From the NCBI GenBank assembly GCA_016720835.1, contig JADKJW010000019.1, positions 1 to 29,362 of the forward strand: a stretch of 29,362 nucleotides of DNA. The letters run 5' to 3'. The DNA comes from Ignavibacteria bacterium (GTDB taxonomy: Bacteria > Bacteroidota > Ignavibacteria > SZUA-365). The position numbers and the translations under genes are program-made. Shown piece by piece: positions 1 to 8,815 of this stretch; positions within the stretch are counted from its first letter, which is position 1, and each line of letters begins with the position of its first letter. Under the pieces are notes generated by a model. It saw nothing but the letters and a program-made list of their open reading frames with translations. It did not search any database and was not told the origin of the DNA.

Positions 1-687
1 GCCGATCGCGAGGCGGCCCACATAGTCGGAGTAATCGAGATCGGAGACGAGCAGCTGGAACGGGGCGGTGGGATCGAAGCCGGGACCGGGGATTTCCTCG
101 AGCACCGTCTCGAAGAGGGGACTGAGATCCGTGCCTTCCTCCTCGAGGGTTCGCTTCGCCATGCCCAGCTTGCCGATCGCGTACAGCACCGGAAAATCGA
201 TCTGCGCGTCGGTGGCGTCGAGATCGATGAAGAGGTCGTAGATCATCTGGAGGACTTCCTCCGGCCGCGCGTCGTGCCGGTCGATCTTGTTGACCACGAC
301 GATGATGCGCTTGCCGGATTCGAGCGCCTTCTTGAGCACGAAGCGCGTCTGCGGAAGGGGGCCTTCCGAGGAATCGACGAGGAGGATGGCGCCGTCCACC
401 ATCATCAGGGCGCGCTCCACTTCTCCGCCGAAATCGGCATGCCCGGGCGTGTCGAGAATGTTGATCTTGGTATCGTGCCAGCGGACGGAGCAGTTCTTCG
501 CGGCGATGGTGATGCCGCGCTCGCGCTCGAGATCCATGCTGTCCATGACGCGCTCGGCGACGTCCTGATTTTCGCGAAACGTGCCGCTCTGCCTGAACAT
601 GTGGTCGACGAGCGTGGTCTTGCCGTGATCGACGTGCGCGATGATGGCGATGTTGCGTATGGTGTTGTTGCGTTCGATCTTTTTCAT
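1..687 (-). CDS. typA: Ribosome-associated GTPase TypA/BipA, 3' part outside window
   Basis: This is the N-terminal 229 residues of the translational GTPase TypA (BipA), a paralogue of EF-G that binds ribosomes and acts in stress adaptation and ribosome assembly. The G domain is plain in the minus-strand translation: P-loop AHVDHGKTT near residue 16, switch motif ERGITI, DTPGH (G3) and NKID (G4). The start is the ATG read from base 687, giving the usual MKKIERNN-like opening. The frame is still open at base 1, so the remaining roughly 370 to 380 residues lie off the left edge. A Bacteroidota-like -10 candidate lies upstream at 720-727. EF-G and LepA are the nearest alternatives, but the motif spacing and the opening fit TypA best. 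Confidence 0.95.
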   Translation of the reverse strand, partial: MKKIERNNTIRNIAIIAHVDHGKTTLVDHMFRQSGTFRENQDVAERVMDSMDLERERGITIAAKNCSVRWHDTKINILDTPGHADFGGEVERALMMVDGAILLVDSSEGPLPQTRFVLKKALESGKRIIVVVNKIDRHDARPEEVLQMIYDLFIDLDATDAQIDFPVLYAIGKLGMAKRTLEEEGTDLSPLFETVLEEIPGPGFDPTAPFQLLVSDLDYSDYVGRLAIG

Positions 688-719
688 TCCGTCGGTGGGC
701 TGTGAGTGTGCATAGCCGA

Positions 720-727
720 TAAAGATA
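720..727 (-). promoter_or_regulatory. Candidate -10 element (TAnnTTTG-like) for typA
   Basis: Read on the minus strand this is TATCTTTA, seven of eight matches to the Bacteroidota -10 consensus TAnnTTTG. It lies about 33 bases upstream of the typA start codon. No clear -33 TTTG was found, so support rests on position and this one motif. Confidence 0.35.
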
Positions 728-847
728 CGGAGAAAAAGCGGGATTCAGAAGGGGGGAGACCGATTCCCCCCGTCTGAACTTTCCCCCCGCGGCCTCGTAC
801 AGGGCGCGGCCGAGCGGCCGAATGCTGCTCCTGGGCGCTGGCGAAAA

Positions 848-1573
848 TCAGCGCAGTGATGCTTCGAGTGCCAGGGCCTTCGGAAAGAGGATGTTGTTCT
901 CGAGATGGATGTGCACGTGCAGATCGCGCTCGAAGTCTTCGAGTTCCTTGTACAGCGTCGAGAAGGTAGCGCAGGCATCGGCCGGGATGGCATAGTCCGC
1001 GCTGAGGGTCCGCATGGATTCCAGATCCTTCCCCACGTTCTCGTGCTCCGTTTCCATCATGACGATGGGATTGCGGACCGTGCCGAACTGCGGGGCGTCC
1101 GCGCCGTTGGCGCTCCGTGCCGCGAGCGACAGACGGGTGATGTACGGAAAGAGGATCTGTTCCTCCTTCATCATGTGCTGCTCGAGATCCGCTTTGACGG
1201 TGTCGAAGATGGCGGCGATGCGGATGGTTTCCGGATGGTTGGCGCCGTGCGCGCCTGCGACCTTCTGTGCATGGCCGTAAATGAGCGGCAGGGCCCGGGC
1301 GACATACCGATGATGGGTGTCGATGATGTACTGCGCGAGGACGGCCGCATCCCAGCACGCGAAATCGAGGGACGCGCCCGTCTGTGCTTCCGTAGCGGCG
1401 GAGAGCGTTCCGAGAATTGCGGACGCATCCAGGCCTTTCTTCTCGCAGGCCTGGCCGAGGCTCTGTTTGCCTCCGCAGCAGAAATCGATGCCATGTTCTT
1501 CAAAAATGCCCGCGGTGCGGAAATCGGCGGAAACGATATCTCCGACGGTGCTGTCTATGGTGATGGGCTGCAT
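848..1573 (-). CDS. ric: Iron-sulfur cluster repair di-iron protein (Ric/YtfE/ScdA family)
   Basis: This 241-residue protein belongs to the family that repairs iron-sulfur clusters damaged by nitric oxide or oxidants, probably by supplying iron from a hemerythrin-like di-iron centre in the cytoplasm. The N-terminal ScdA_N (DUF542) domain carries the hallmark CCGG (in GIDFCCGGKQSL). The hemerythrin domain shows the expected histidine/glutamate ligands in THHRYV, QHMMKEEQILFPY, ETEHENV and HIHLENNILFP. Length is close to the family norm of about 220 to 245. It is transcribed away from a Crp/Fnr-type regulator across a 163-base gap holding a palindrome at 1647-1666. In many bacteria such genes are controlled by nitric-oxide-responsive regulators. 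Confidence 0.93.
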   Translation of the reverse strand: MQPITIDSTVGDIVSADFRTAGIFEEHGIDFCCGGKQSLGQACEKKGLDASAILGTLSAATEAQTGASLDFACWDAAVLAQYIIDTHHRYVARALPLIYGHAQKVAGAHGANHPETIRIAAIFDTVKADLEQHMMKEEQILFPYITRLSLAARSANGADAPQFGTVRNPIVMMETEHENVGKDLESMRTLSADYAIPADACATFSTLYKELEDFERDLHVHIHLENNILFPKALALEASLR

Positions 1574-1646
1574 GTCTGCTCCTTGCTGTTTTCATGTGGG
1601 AACGATGGTGTCTGCAGAGGCAACATAGCCCCCGCGCCGCCGGGAT

Positions 1647-1666
1647 GATTTGACTTCGGTCAGATC
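1647..1666. promoter_or_regulatory. Palindromic Crp/Fnr-type operator between ric and its divergent regulator
   Basis: The arms GATTTGAC and GTCAGATC flank the four-base spacer TTCG and are complementary at seven of eight positions. The core TTGAC-N4-GTCA(G) resembles FNR/DNR-type boxes (TTGAT-N4-ATCAA). The centre lies about 83 bases from the ric start and about 80 from the regulator start, suitable for control of both divergent promoters. The assignment to the neighbouring regulator is an inference. Confidence 0.6.
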
Positions 1667-1736
1667 CGCGCATTTTTCCGGCGCCATCGGTCCCGGCCGC
1701 GTTTTCGTTTCACCCTGATCGCGTGTATGTTGATGC

Positions 1737-2432
1737 ATGGCCGACGACACCCTCTCCGCGCGCCTTCGCGACATTCCGCTCTTTTCCGAGTTGAGCGACG
1801 CCGATCTCGCCATTCTCGGACACTGCTGCGCCGAGACCTCCCTTCCGAAAGGGACCATGCTGTTTCACGAAGGAGACCATTATTACGGTTTCTACATCGT
1901 GATCACGGGGAGCGTGAAGGTCTACAAGCTGACGCAGGAAGGGCGCGAATCGATGCTGCATATCATCGGTCCGATCAACACCCTGGCGGAAATACCCATG
2001 TTCCTCGGTTCGGGCTACCCCGCCAACGCCGAAGCGCTCGAAGACAGCCGCCTCATCTGCGTGTACAAGGAGGGCTTCCTGCGCATGCTGCAGACGCATC
2101 CGGAGCTTGCGCTGAAAATGCTCGCGGGACTTTCGCGCCGATTGAAAACGCTTGGCGAGCGCATCGAGAAACTGACCGTCCTCGACGTGAAGACTCGTCT
2201 TGCGCGATACCTCCTTGATGAAGCACAGTCGCAGGGCGGTTCAGGCAAGAACTCGATCACCCTTCCCATCTCGAAGACGCTCCTCGCCTCGCAGCTCGGG
2301 ACCATCACCGAAACCCTGTCGCGGACCTTCCGCAAGCTGGAGGACGAAGGACTGATCCGCGTGGAAGGCAAGCGCATCGCCCTGTTAAACCTTTCCGAAC
2401 TCCGCGCTCGTTACAAGGGCACCCACGCATGA
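1737..2432 (+). CDS. Crp/Fnr-family transcriptional regulator (Dnr-like)
   Basis: This is a 231-residue regulator with an N-terminal cyclic-nucleotide-binding-type beta-barrel (about residues 10-120), a long dimerisation helix (about 125-150) and a C-terminal winged helix with the recognition segment SQLGTITETLSRTFRKLEDE. The FNR four-cysteine iron-sulfur ligand pattern is not seen; there is only a CC pair near residue 30. The sequence around YPANAEALEDS resembles Dnr-type regulators, some of which sense nitric oxide through haem. Placement back-to-back with ric, with an FNR-like palindrome between, suggests control of ric and of itself. No strong Shine-Dalgarno precedes the ATG. The stop overlaps the next gene (ATGA). 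The ligand is not determinable from sequence. Confidence 0.9.
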   Translation: MADDTLSARLRDIPLFSELSDADLAILGHCCAETSLPKGTMLFHEGDHYYGFYIVITGSVKVYKLTQEGRESMLHIIGPINTLAEIPMFLGSGYPANAEALEDSRLICVYKEGFLRMLQTHPELALKMLAGLSRRLKTLGERIEKLTVLDVKTRLARYLLDEAQSQGGSGKNSITLPISKTLLASQLGTITETLSRTFRKLEDEGLIRVEGKRIALLNLSELRARYKGTHA

Positions 2433-2971
2433 AAACACTACGGACCTGCCGCGAAACCACCCTTTCCTGGGTGCAGCCGAAAACCATGGAGCGGCGCCAC
2501 GAATTGCGTCACGGGGATTTTCTGTACGCCGTACTCGATTTCCGTTCCGCTCTCGGGACGCTGGCCGTTGTGGAAAGCGCCGACGGTGCATGGTCCTTCA
2601 AACGCGTCGGCTTCATGCATCCGCGTGTGAGCATACGCGTCGCGGGTTCGGAACGCGATGTCGCGGAGTTCCAGCCGAAGGCCTTCGGAGGCGGCATCGT
2701 GACCTTCCCCGACGGCGGAACCTGTCTCTGGAAGTCGGCCAATTTCTGGTCGACGAAATGGTGTCTGACGGACGGGGATTCGCCATTTCTCGAATTCACC
2801 GACGGTCTCGCGGGCGGGAAACTCTCGGATATCTTCAAGACCCAGGCCATGATGACAATGCATCGTTCCACCCGGTTCAGCACAAGCCTACCGATGCTGG
2901 CCGGCCTGGGCATGTACCTGCTTCTCCTGCAGGCGGAAGACGGAGCCGGGGCCGTGGTCGTCACGTCGTGA
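2429..2971 (+). CDS. Hypothetical protein co-transcribed with the Crp/Fnr regulator
   Basis: I do not recognise this 180-residue protein. Its ATG overlaps the regulator's stop codon by four bases (ATGA), implying translational coupling and a shared operon. It has no signal peptide. The middle is rich in aromatic and glycine residues (GGGIVTFPDGGTCLWKSANF, then WSTKWCL), suggesting a small beta-rich fold. A hydrophobic stretch near the C-terminus (about residues 152-167, LPMLAGLGMYLLLLQ) could be a single membrane segment or a packed helix. A small hairpin (GCGGAA-gca-TTCCGC, 2975-2989) follows the stop. Overlap with a stress regulator hints at an accessory role, but no function can be assigned. 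Confidence 0.7.
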   Translation: MKTLRTCRETTLSWVQPKTMERRHELRHGDFLYAVLDFRSALGTLAVVESADGAWSFKRVGFMHPRVSIRVAGSERDVAEFQPKAFGGGIVTFPDGGTCLWKSANFWSTKWCLTDGDSPFLEFTDGLAGGKLSDIFKTQAMMTMHRSTRFSTSLPMLAGLGMYLLLLQAEDGAGAVVVTS

Positions 2972-3032
2972 AACGCGGAAGCATTCCGCATATACAACCG
3001 CATCCTCTTTTCAACACACACCCATTCTCCCC

Positions 3033-3548
3033 ATGACAAAGCACTGTGTTCTTGCGATTCTTCTCTGTGCTTCCGGATGCGTCGGCATTCCGGAAAACGT
3101 GCAGCCCATCGGCGGATTCGAACTGAACCGGTACCTCGGGTCGTGGTACGAAATCGCCCGGCTCGACCACTCCTTCGAGCGCGGACTCGAGCAGGTCACC
3201 GCGACGTACAGCATGCGCGATGACGGCGGCGTGCGCGTCATCAACAGGGGATTCAATGCCGGGAAGAACGAGTGGAAGGAGTCGGAAGGGAAGGCGTTTT
3301 TCATCGGATCGCCCGACGTCGGCAGGCTGAAGGTGTCGTTCTTCGGCCCGTTCTACGGCGGGTACAACATCATCGCGCTGGACAAGGAGCGGTATTCGTG
3401 GGCGATGGTCTGCGGTCCGGACGTCTCCTATTTATGGATCCTCTCGCGCACGCCGCGCATGGATACCGGCGTGTACGACATGCTCGTCGCGAAGGCGCGG
3501 TCGCTCGGCTTCGAGACGGAGCAATTGATCCGCGTGAAGCAGCGCTGA
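3033..3548 (+). CDS. blc: Lipocalin-family outer-membrane lipoprotein (Blc-like)
   Basis: This 171-residue bacterial lipocalin is expected to bind lipid or fatty-acid-like ligands at the outer membrane. It opens with a lipoprotein signal peptide whose lipobox ASGC places the lipidated cysteine at residue 16. The lipocalin signature GSWYEIARLDHSFE follows at residues 36-49, and later blocks (FFGPFYGGYNIIALD, YLWILSRTPRMD) match Blc strands. Length agrees with E. coli Blc (177). No good Shine-Dalgarno is visible before the ATG, but the signal peptide fits this start. It appears monocistronic, between the unknown gene and the TlpA-like gene. Confidence 0.93.
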   Translation: MTKHCVLAILLCASGCVGIPENVQPIGGFELNRYLGSWYEIARLDHSFERGLEQVTATYSMRDDGGVRVINRGFNAGKNEWKESEGKAFFIGSPDVGRLKVSFFGPFYGGYNIIALDKERYSWAMVCGPDVSYLWILSRTPRMDTGVYDMLVAKARSLGFETEQLIRVKQR

Positions 3549-3621
3549 CGCTTCCGCCGATCCGGGGAAAATCCGTACTTTCGCAGGGAAGAAACACGAG
3601 GCACCACCAGGAGTTTTGTTC

Positions 3622-5518
3622 ATGAAGCGCATTCTATTCGCGATCCTCGCTCTCGCCATCGTTTCGATGCCGGGCATATCGGCTCCGAAGAGCCTCAGCA
3701 CGATGAAGCCGGCGCAACCGCAGCGGGGCGACAAGGTGACGGTGACGTATCTGTCGACGCATCCGAAGGCGAAACTGCTCGGCGCCGCGGCCATCACGCT
3801 GGAGGTGCTGGTGATGCAGGACGGCGAGCAGCCGGTCCTCATCGAGGCGCCCATGAACGCGAAGAATGGCGTATGGTCGGGCGCGTTCACGATCGACCAG
3901 AAGAACGCTGCGATGCTCCTCTATCGTTTCGTTGCGGGAGAGCGCCGCGACGACAACGGGGAGAACGTCTGGACATCGCTGGTCTACGCCGGGCGCACTC
4001 CCGTCAAGGGCGCGCGCCAGCAGCTCGCGAGCGTGCTCCGCGGCGGCGGCTACGACGAGTGGACGCATCAGAAGGACATGAAGGCCGCCAAGGCGGCGCT
4101 CCTGGAGGAACGCGCGGCGTATCCCGACAACTGGAAGGCGCAGACCGCCCTGTGGAGCATCATGATGCGGGAGGATCCCACGGACGAGACGAAGGCGACG
4201 GTGAAGCGGGAACTGGACGTCATGTACGAAAAGTACAAGGGCAATGAAGACGTGCTGGTGACGCTCGTCGGCTGGTTCGACCAGACGGGGCAGAAGGACC
4301 GGGCGGCGCAGATCCGGCAGTCCGCCGCTGAAGCCGCACCGACCGGCCCGCTCGCGGAGGCGACGGCGAAGAACGCCATCAATCGCGAGCGGGACGGGGC
4401 GAAGCGGGCGGACCTCATCGAGGAATACCTCGAGAAGTTCAATCCCGAGGGCAAGGCGCGCTGGAGCATGGAAAGCATGTTCGTCACCGCCGCCGCGCAG
4501 AAGCTGCAGTTCGAGCGCGCGATGAAGATGGCGGAAACCATGCAGAAACCGGATGCATCGGCCTTCAACACGCTGGCGTGGGAGATTCTGAAGGAGAACA
4601 TCTTCATCGACCGCGCCATGGAATACGCCCGCCGCGCCGTCGAGATGTACCGCAACAGGGAAGCGGGGGAGAAACCCGCCTCCATGAGCGCGGCGGCATG
4701 GAAGAGGCAGACCGACACGCAACTCGGCAATGCGTTGCATACGCTCGGGACGGCCATGGAGAAGGCCGGGATGCTGACCGAGGCCAGCGTGTCGTACGAG
4801 GAAGCCGTCACCCTGACGAAAGGCGAGGAGATGGAGATCGCGGAGTCCTACGTCACCTGCGTCGCGCTGCTCGGGCAGAACGAGCGCGTCATGGAAATCT
4901 GCCGCGAGATCATCCGCCGCGGCTCGGCGAGTGAAAAGATCATCGCGGCATTCTCGAAGGCCGCTGTCACCATGCACGGCGATCCGGCCATCGCCGCGAG
5001 GGAACTCGACGATCTGAAGAATGAAGCCCGCGTGTTGCTGATGCAGAAACTGCAGCGCGAGCGCCTCGACAAGCCGGCGCCGGATTTTTCGCTCAAGGAT
5101 CTCGACGGCAAGCTCGTGTCCCTCTCGGGGCTCAAGGGCAAGGTGGTGGTGGTCGATTTCTGGGCCACCTGGTGCGGGCCCTGCAAGGCGTCGTTCCCCA
5201 CGCTGCAGAAGGTGTACGATCAATACAAGAGCAACGACCGCGTTCGCATCCTGGCCCTCGACACCTGGGAGAACGAGAAGGGCGCAAAGCGCGAGGAACT
5301 GGTGAAGAAATTCCTCGCCGACAACAACTACAACCTTTCCGGTGCTCTATGACGACAAGGCCGTCGACGCGTTCGGCGTGACGGGCATTCCGACGAAGTT
5401 CATCATTGATGCGTCGGGAAAGATTGCTTTCCGCAGCATTGGTTTCAGTGGTGCGGAAGAAATGTATTCAGAACTTACCGCCCAGCTCGAGCTATTGCTT
5501 GAAGGGAGTTCAAAATAG
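3622..5518 (+). pseudogene. TlpA-like thioredoxin-domain protein, frameshifted near its 3' end
   Basis: This is a secreted protein with a signal peptide (MKRILFAILALAIVSMPGIS), a beta-rich N-terminal domain, a long helical TPR-like middle (about residues 150-470) and a C-terminal TlpA/ResA thioredoxin domain with active site WCGPCK at residues 517-522. Such proteins reduce disulfides in the periplasm, for example during cytochrome maturation. The start is the ATG at 3622, eight bases after AGGAG. In the starting frame translation stops at 5352 just after NNYN. Skipping one base at about 5335 (AAC-CTTT to AAC-TTT) restores FPVLYDD, then the cis-proline segment GVTGIPTKFIID, and a stop at 5516-5518, giving 631 residues. 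Either a sequencing insertion or a real frameshift explains this. Confidence 0.88.
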
Positions 5519-5565
5519 GTTCGTTGTCTGGATCACTTCCATCTGCTTCGAGTCAAAAAAACAAG

Positions 5566-6355
5566 TTACTCGGTTAATTCTCCATAGTTGGTGATCGCAC
5601 CGCGAGCGAGGGCGAGCACCTTCTCCCGCAACGCGGAAGGTTCGATGACGACGACGCCTTCGCCGCGGCTCACGACCCAGCCGGCGATTTCCTCGAGGGA
5701 GTTGACCGTGGTTTCGAAGTCGACCGAGCCGTCGGCATGCTCGGTGATGACCTGGGATTCCATGAGCTGCCGCGGCGTGATGCGGCGCGCCCAGAGAGGG
5801 GAGAGACGGATGCGCACGTGATGGCGTTCCGTGCCGATCCAGGAGCGGAAGGAGTGGCGGAACATCTCGTCGATCTGCTCCTGCGGAATGCGGACGAACG
5901 TCTTTGGTGTGGGTCGCGCGGCGAGGATCTTGTTCAGATGGTACTGCTTGATACGCTCGTCGTTGACGGCGAGCACGCGCCAGTGCCCGTCGGTTTCGAA
6001 AATCAGCAGGGGACAGATGGCGCGGCCCGTGGCCCAGCGCGGCCGCGTCCAGGCGGCGCACCATGACGGCCGTGGCCTTGTCGATCGCGAGCTCCGACGT
6101 CGACATCGAAAGATACTGGCTGATCAATTCCTGGATGCGACGAACGTCGAGCGGTGAGGCGAGACGCACGCCGGCCCGCCGGTCGGAATGGATGTCGATG
6201 CCGTTCGCGCGCAGCTCGCCGAGATCCCGCTTGATGGTCAATTCCTCGCAGCCGTAGAGGTCCGCGAGATCGGCGATGCTGCGCGTGATGGACGCGTCGG
6301 TGCAGAGTCCCGTGATCTCGATCTGACGCTTCAGTTTCTTGAGCTGTTCCAGCAC
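5566..6355 (-). pseudogene. WYL-domain transcriptional regulator, frameshifted
   Basis: Two frames join into one regulator of about 262 residues. The N-terminal part has a winged helix (SIADLADLYGCEELTIKRDL and onward to GVRL). The second part has a WYL-type core (FETDGHWRVLAVNDERIKQY) and a C-terminal extension (WCX) ending in GAITNYGELTE. WYL proteins are cytoplasmic regulators thought to sense nucleic-acid or nucleotide ligands. The frames separate near 6028: removing one G from the GGG in GGCCACGGG gives GHGRAICPLLIF. The likely start is a GTG at 6355 (VLEQLKKLKRQ), five bases after GCGAGG, rather than the ATG at 6403. It is divergent from the ARPP-1 gene with a palindrome in the gap, and convergent with the TlpA-like gene. 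Confidence 0.85.
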
Positions 6356-6477
6356 GACGCACCTCGCGGATTGGAAGAGAAATTCATGCGCGCATGTTAC
6401 CACAAAGTCGGGAAGAAATCACGGGCCGGCGGGAGATCGCGCGCACGGCCGTATTTCAGACCCGGGTGTCGGCAAAA

Positions 6478-6496
6478 AGTATCACGGGATGATACT
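6478..6496. promoter_or_regulatory. Perfect palindrome, candidate operator between the WYL and ARPP-1 genes
   Basis: The arms AGTATCA and TGATACT are perfect complements flanking a five-base spacer (CGGGA). The site lies about 53 bases before the ARPP-1 start codon and about 120 bases before the WYL start, where an operator for the divergent pair would be expected. Binding by the WYL protein is an inference. Confidence 0.55.
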
Positions 6497-6548
6497 CTCG
6501 CGACGGGAGGGAGGATGTAGCTTTGCATTGAACAACCGAGGAACCCTC

Positions 6549-7496
6549 ATGCACACCACCGCAGTATCCTACCACGCCGAAGCCGGCATCGCCGTCGTGC
6601 AGCTCGCCACCGCCGGGCACGACACGCTCGACTACCGGAGCATCGGAACGGCCATCCGCGAAAAGCGCATCGAAGTGCGCGAAGTCAACGACGCGGGGAG
6701 CGTCAATTCCCTCCTCGTGCTCAACCACGCGGATCTCCCGATCTTTCTCATGGACGGGGACATCCTGATCGGCGCCAAGCAGAATCGCGTCATCAACACC
6801 TCCATCCTGCTCGCGCCGCAGTCCAAGACCATCATCCCCGTGAGCTGCGTGGAGCAGGGCCGCTGGCGCTCCACCTCGCCGACGTTTTCCTCGTCCGACT
6901 ACATCGCGCCCACGTCCCTTCGCTCCGCAAAGAGCAAGCAGGTGAACGACAGTCTCCGGTCCATTCATCTCCATCAATCCGACCAGGGCGAAGTGTGGGA
7001 CCGCGTCTCCGTCCTGAACAGCCTGCACGACGTGCAGTCTCCGACGCAGTCGCTCTCGGACGCGTTCACGACGCGCGAGAAGGAGTTCGACACCTTCATC
7101 GCGTCCTTCGAGGCGCATCCGGAGGCGAACGGGCTGGCCGTCTTCAACAGCGGCGGCATGTTGTGCCTGGATGTGTTCAACCGGCGCGATGTCCATCGCG
7201 AGTACTTCAAGAAGATCCTCCGCGGCGTCGCGATGGAAGTGTCGCAGCTTGCGAAGGGGAAGGCGCCCGCGGGCGAAGCGGAGGCGTCGTACAAGGCCAT
7301 CGACTTCATCGACACGTTCGAGGCGGCGGAGCATGAATCCTTCGACGGGGTGGGTCTCGGCGTCGAGAAGCGCTTCGATACCGGCGAGCGCGCGGGCTTC
7401 GGGCTCTTCCATCTCGATCAGCTCGTGCACCTCACCACGCTGCAGATGGACTCGCGCCGTCCCCCCGCCAGGAAGCGGCGTCCTCCCCTGGAGTGA
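6549..7496 (+). CDS. ARPP-1 domain protein (ADP-ribosylglycohydrolase-associated family)
   Basis: This is a 315-residue cytoplasmic protein without signal peptide or membrane segments. Its core LLVLNHADLPIFLMDGDILI followed by GAKQNRVINTSILL is what I recognise as the ARPP-1 domain, named for its association with ADP-ribosylglycohydrolase and rhodanese/phosphatase-type proteins. Its biochemical activity is not established. The ATG at 6549 is chosen because GAGGA (6538-6542) precedes it by six bases; the frame is open further upstream but would overlap the palindrome. It is divergent from a WYL regulator and followed by a strong hairpin at 7514-7536. The family call rests on recalled motifs, not on a search. 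Confidence 0.75.
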   Translation: MHTTAVSYHAEAGIAVVQLATAGHDTLDYRSIGTAIREKRIEVREVNDAGSVNSLLVLNHADLPIFLMDGDILIGAKQNRVINTSILLAPQSKTIIPVSCVEQGRWRSTSPTFSSSDYIAPTSLRSAKSKQVNDSLRSIHLHQSDQGEVWDRVSVLNSLHDVQSPTQSLSDAFTTREKEFDTFIASFEAHPEANGLAVFNSGGMLCLDVFNRRDVHREYFKKILRGVAMEVSQLAKGKAPAGEAEASYKAIDFIDTFEAAEHESFDGVGLGVEKRFDTGERAGFGLFHLDQLVHLTTLQMDSRRPPARKRRPPLE

Positions 7497-7513
7497 TCCT
7501 GGTCATGGCGATT

Positions 7514-7536
7514 GCCGCCGGGGATCCCCCGGCGGC
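7514..7536. terminator. Terminator-like hairpin after the ARPP-1 gene
   Basis: A perfect ten-base-pair GC stem (GCCGCCGGGG with CCCCGGCGGC) closes a three-base loop, 17 bases after the stop codon. No T-run follows, so it would be an atypical intrinsic terminator or a transcript-stabilising hairpin. Confidence 0.45.
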
Positions 7537-7780
7537 CGGGAAGCCCGCGGCGAGGCGAGAGGGGAGATCGCGCGCGCGGGCCTTCCGCGGTGCATCAGCG
7601 CCCGTGCCTGGTAGCAACAACAGCGTGAAGGAAATGCACTGCGCATCGACGGAAACAATCGTAGCATTGCGTGAGAATGCGTCCTGGCAGGTCTGTTCAC
7701 CATGGTACGCTTCTTGCTGACTATTCATCAGACAATGCATCACATCCCCATCACCCTCCTGACGGACTGCGCATGATCGG

Positions 7781-7808
7781 TTGACACCCTCTTTCGTTTT
7801 TCCATGAT
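7781..7808 (+). promoter_or_regulatory. Possible promoter for the GldL/GldM-like pair
   Basis: The -35-like TTGACA is exact. The -10-like CATGAT matches four of six TATAAT positions at 16-base spacing. It does not match the TAnnTTTG type seen before the tRNA, so confidence is low. Confidence 0.3.
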
Positions 7809-7955
7809 CCCATCGTGGAGTGAGGGCATGCACAGGAATTCACGCGACACACAGACACACGCCGAGCGCAGCGCGGCGCATGCACCGGACACCCCGGCGC
7901 AGGCACCGCGCGAGCGCGACGGTACTCTTCCATCCTCATCCGTCAGGAGGATTTC

Positions 7956-8750
7956 ATGACACGCCTCATCCTCGTCCTGCTCCTGTTGCTTCCCGTCGCC
8001 GCGACGGCGGGAGCGCCGCCGCTGACCCTGCCGGCCCTGCAGCAGAAACTCGCGTCGGAAGCGCCCGCGCGCAGCATCGACCAGGCCACCGCCGACGAAC
8101 TGCAGCGTCTGCTGCCGAGCGAAGGGGGTCTCGCGGCAAACCTGCTCAACCACGCGTACGTCGTGAAGATCGGCATGTCCACGTTCATCGTCGACATGCG
8201 GCTGATCACGCTGGTCAGCGTGATCTCCCTCTTCGTCGTCATGCTCTTCTTCACGCCGCTGGGGCTGTGGATGTTCAAGGGCAGACTGCATGTGCTCGTC
8301 GGCAACCTGCTCGCGATGACGGGGGTCGCGCCGGAATTCGGACGGCATCTCGCCATCGAACCCAAACGCTATCTGCACCGCGAGGGCAGCGTGCGCCGCG
8401 CCTTCGCGCTGTACATGCACAACGAGTTCATCCCCGAGTACCGGAACAACATCACGGCCATCGCCTTCATCGGCACGGCCTTCCTCATCCTCAACATCGG
8501 ACTCCGCGGGATCAAATTCATGGTCGCGCATCAGCCCGACATGATCATCATCGCCATCCTCGTCGAGATCACCGTGCTGTGTCTGCTCGGCATGACCACC
8601 TGGTACGAGAAGAGCATGCCCGAAGCATCCGTCCCGGCACCGGCGCTCCCGGGGGCGGACCTCCGGCTCGCGGACGTGCTCGCGCGCGTGGACCGGCTCC
8701 GCGAGGATCTGGAGAGCGCGCAGGGCGCCACCGTGCACGCGTCGAGATGA
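7956..8750 (+). CDS. Inner-membrane protein, tentative GldL-like motor subunit
   Basis: This 264-residue protein has a signal-like N-terminus (residues 1-19) and three predicted membrane helices (about 82-107, 164-183 and 195-216), with a charged loop between the first two. The last two helices, with glutamate 204 buried in MIIIAILVEITVLCLLG and YEK after it, resemble the paired helices of GldL, where a membrane glutamate serves the proton-driven type IX secretion and gliding motor. GldL itself has only two helices, so the extra N-terminal part is unusual. AGGAGG lies five bases before the ATG. The next gene has GldM-like topology and starts 65 bases downstream. The call is from topology and local resemblance only; an unrelated membrane protein is possible. 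Confidence 0.55.
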   Translation: MTRLILVLLLLLPVAATAGAPPLTLPALQQKLASEAPARSIDQATADELQRLLPSEGGLAANLLNHAYVVKIGMSTFIVDMRLITLVSVISLFVVMLFFTPLGLWMFKGRLHVLVGNLLAMTGVAPEFGRHLAIEPKRYLHREGSVRRAFALYMHNEFIPEYRNNITAIAFIGTAFLILNIGLRGIKFMVAHQPDMIIIAILVEITVLCLLGMTTWYEKSMPEASVPAPALPGADLRLADVLARVDRLREDLESAQGATVHASR

Positions 8751-8815
8751 CGCGGGTCCCGACGCGCGAAACCGTTCATCACAGCACCCAGGCATCAGCG
8801 AAGCGGAGGTCCGTC

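Larger units (their letters stand above)
7497..7955. other. 459-base intergenic region with a hairpin and a possible promoter
   Basis: No coding frame here looks real. The left end holds the terminator-like hairpin at 7514-7536. Near 7781 a sigma70-like pair is visible on the plus strand: TTGACA (7781-7786), 16 bases, CATGAT (7803-7808). This could drive the membrane-protein pair that starts at 7956. The rest shows no repeat or RNA structure I can support. Confidence 0.5.

Noticed and set aside
2975..2989. Small hairpin GCGGAA-gca-TTCCGC after the unknown gene, as a terminator
   Set aside because: The stem is only six base pairs with a three-base loop and no T-run; it is too weak to list as a separate terminator.
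5325..5352. Programmed +1 frameshift in the TlpA-like gene, since CTT-T resembles the RF2 slippery site
   Set aside because: There is no upstream Shine-Dalgarno-like stimulator and no in-frame stop at the slip site, and several other genes here have similar unprogrammed breaks. An insertion error or mutation is simpler.
7820..8815. In-frame extension of the GldM-like gene upstream of 8816
   Set aside because: It overlaps the well-supported membrane gene at 7956-8750, has Arg/Pro/His-rich composition, and the GGAGG plus membrane helix place the start at 8816.
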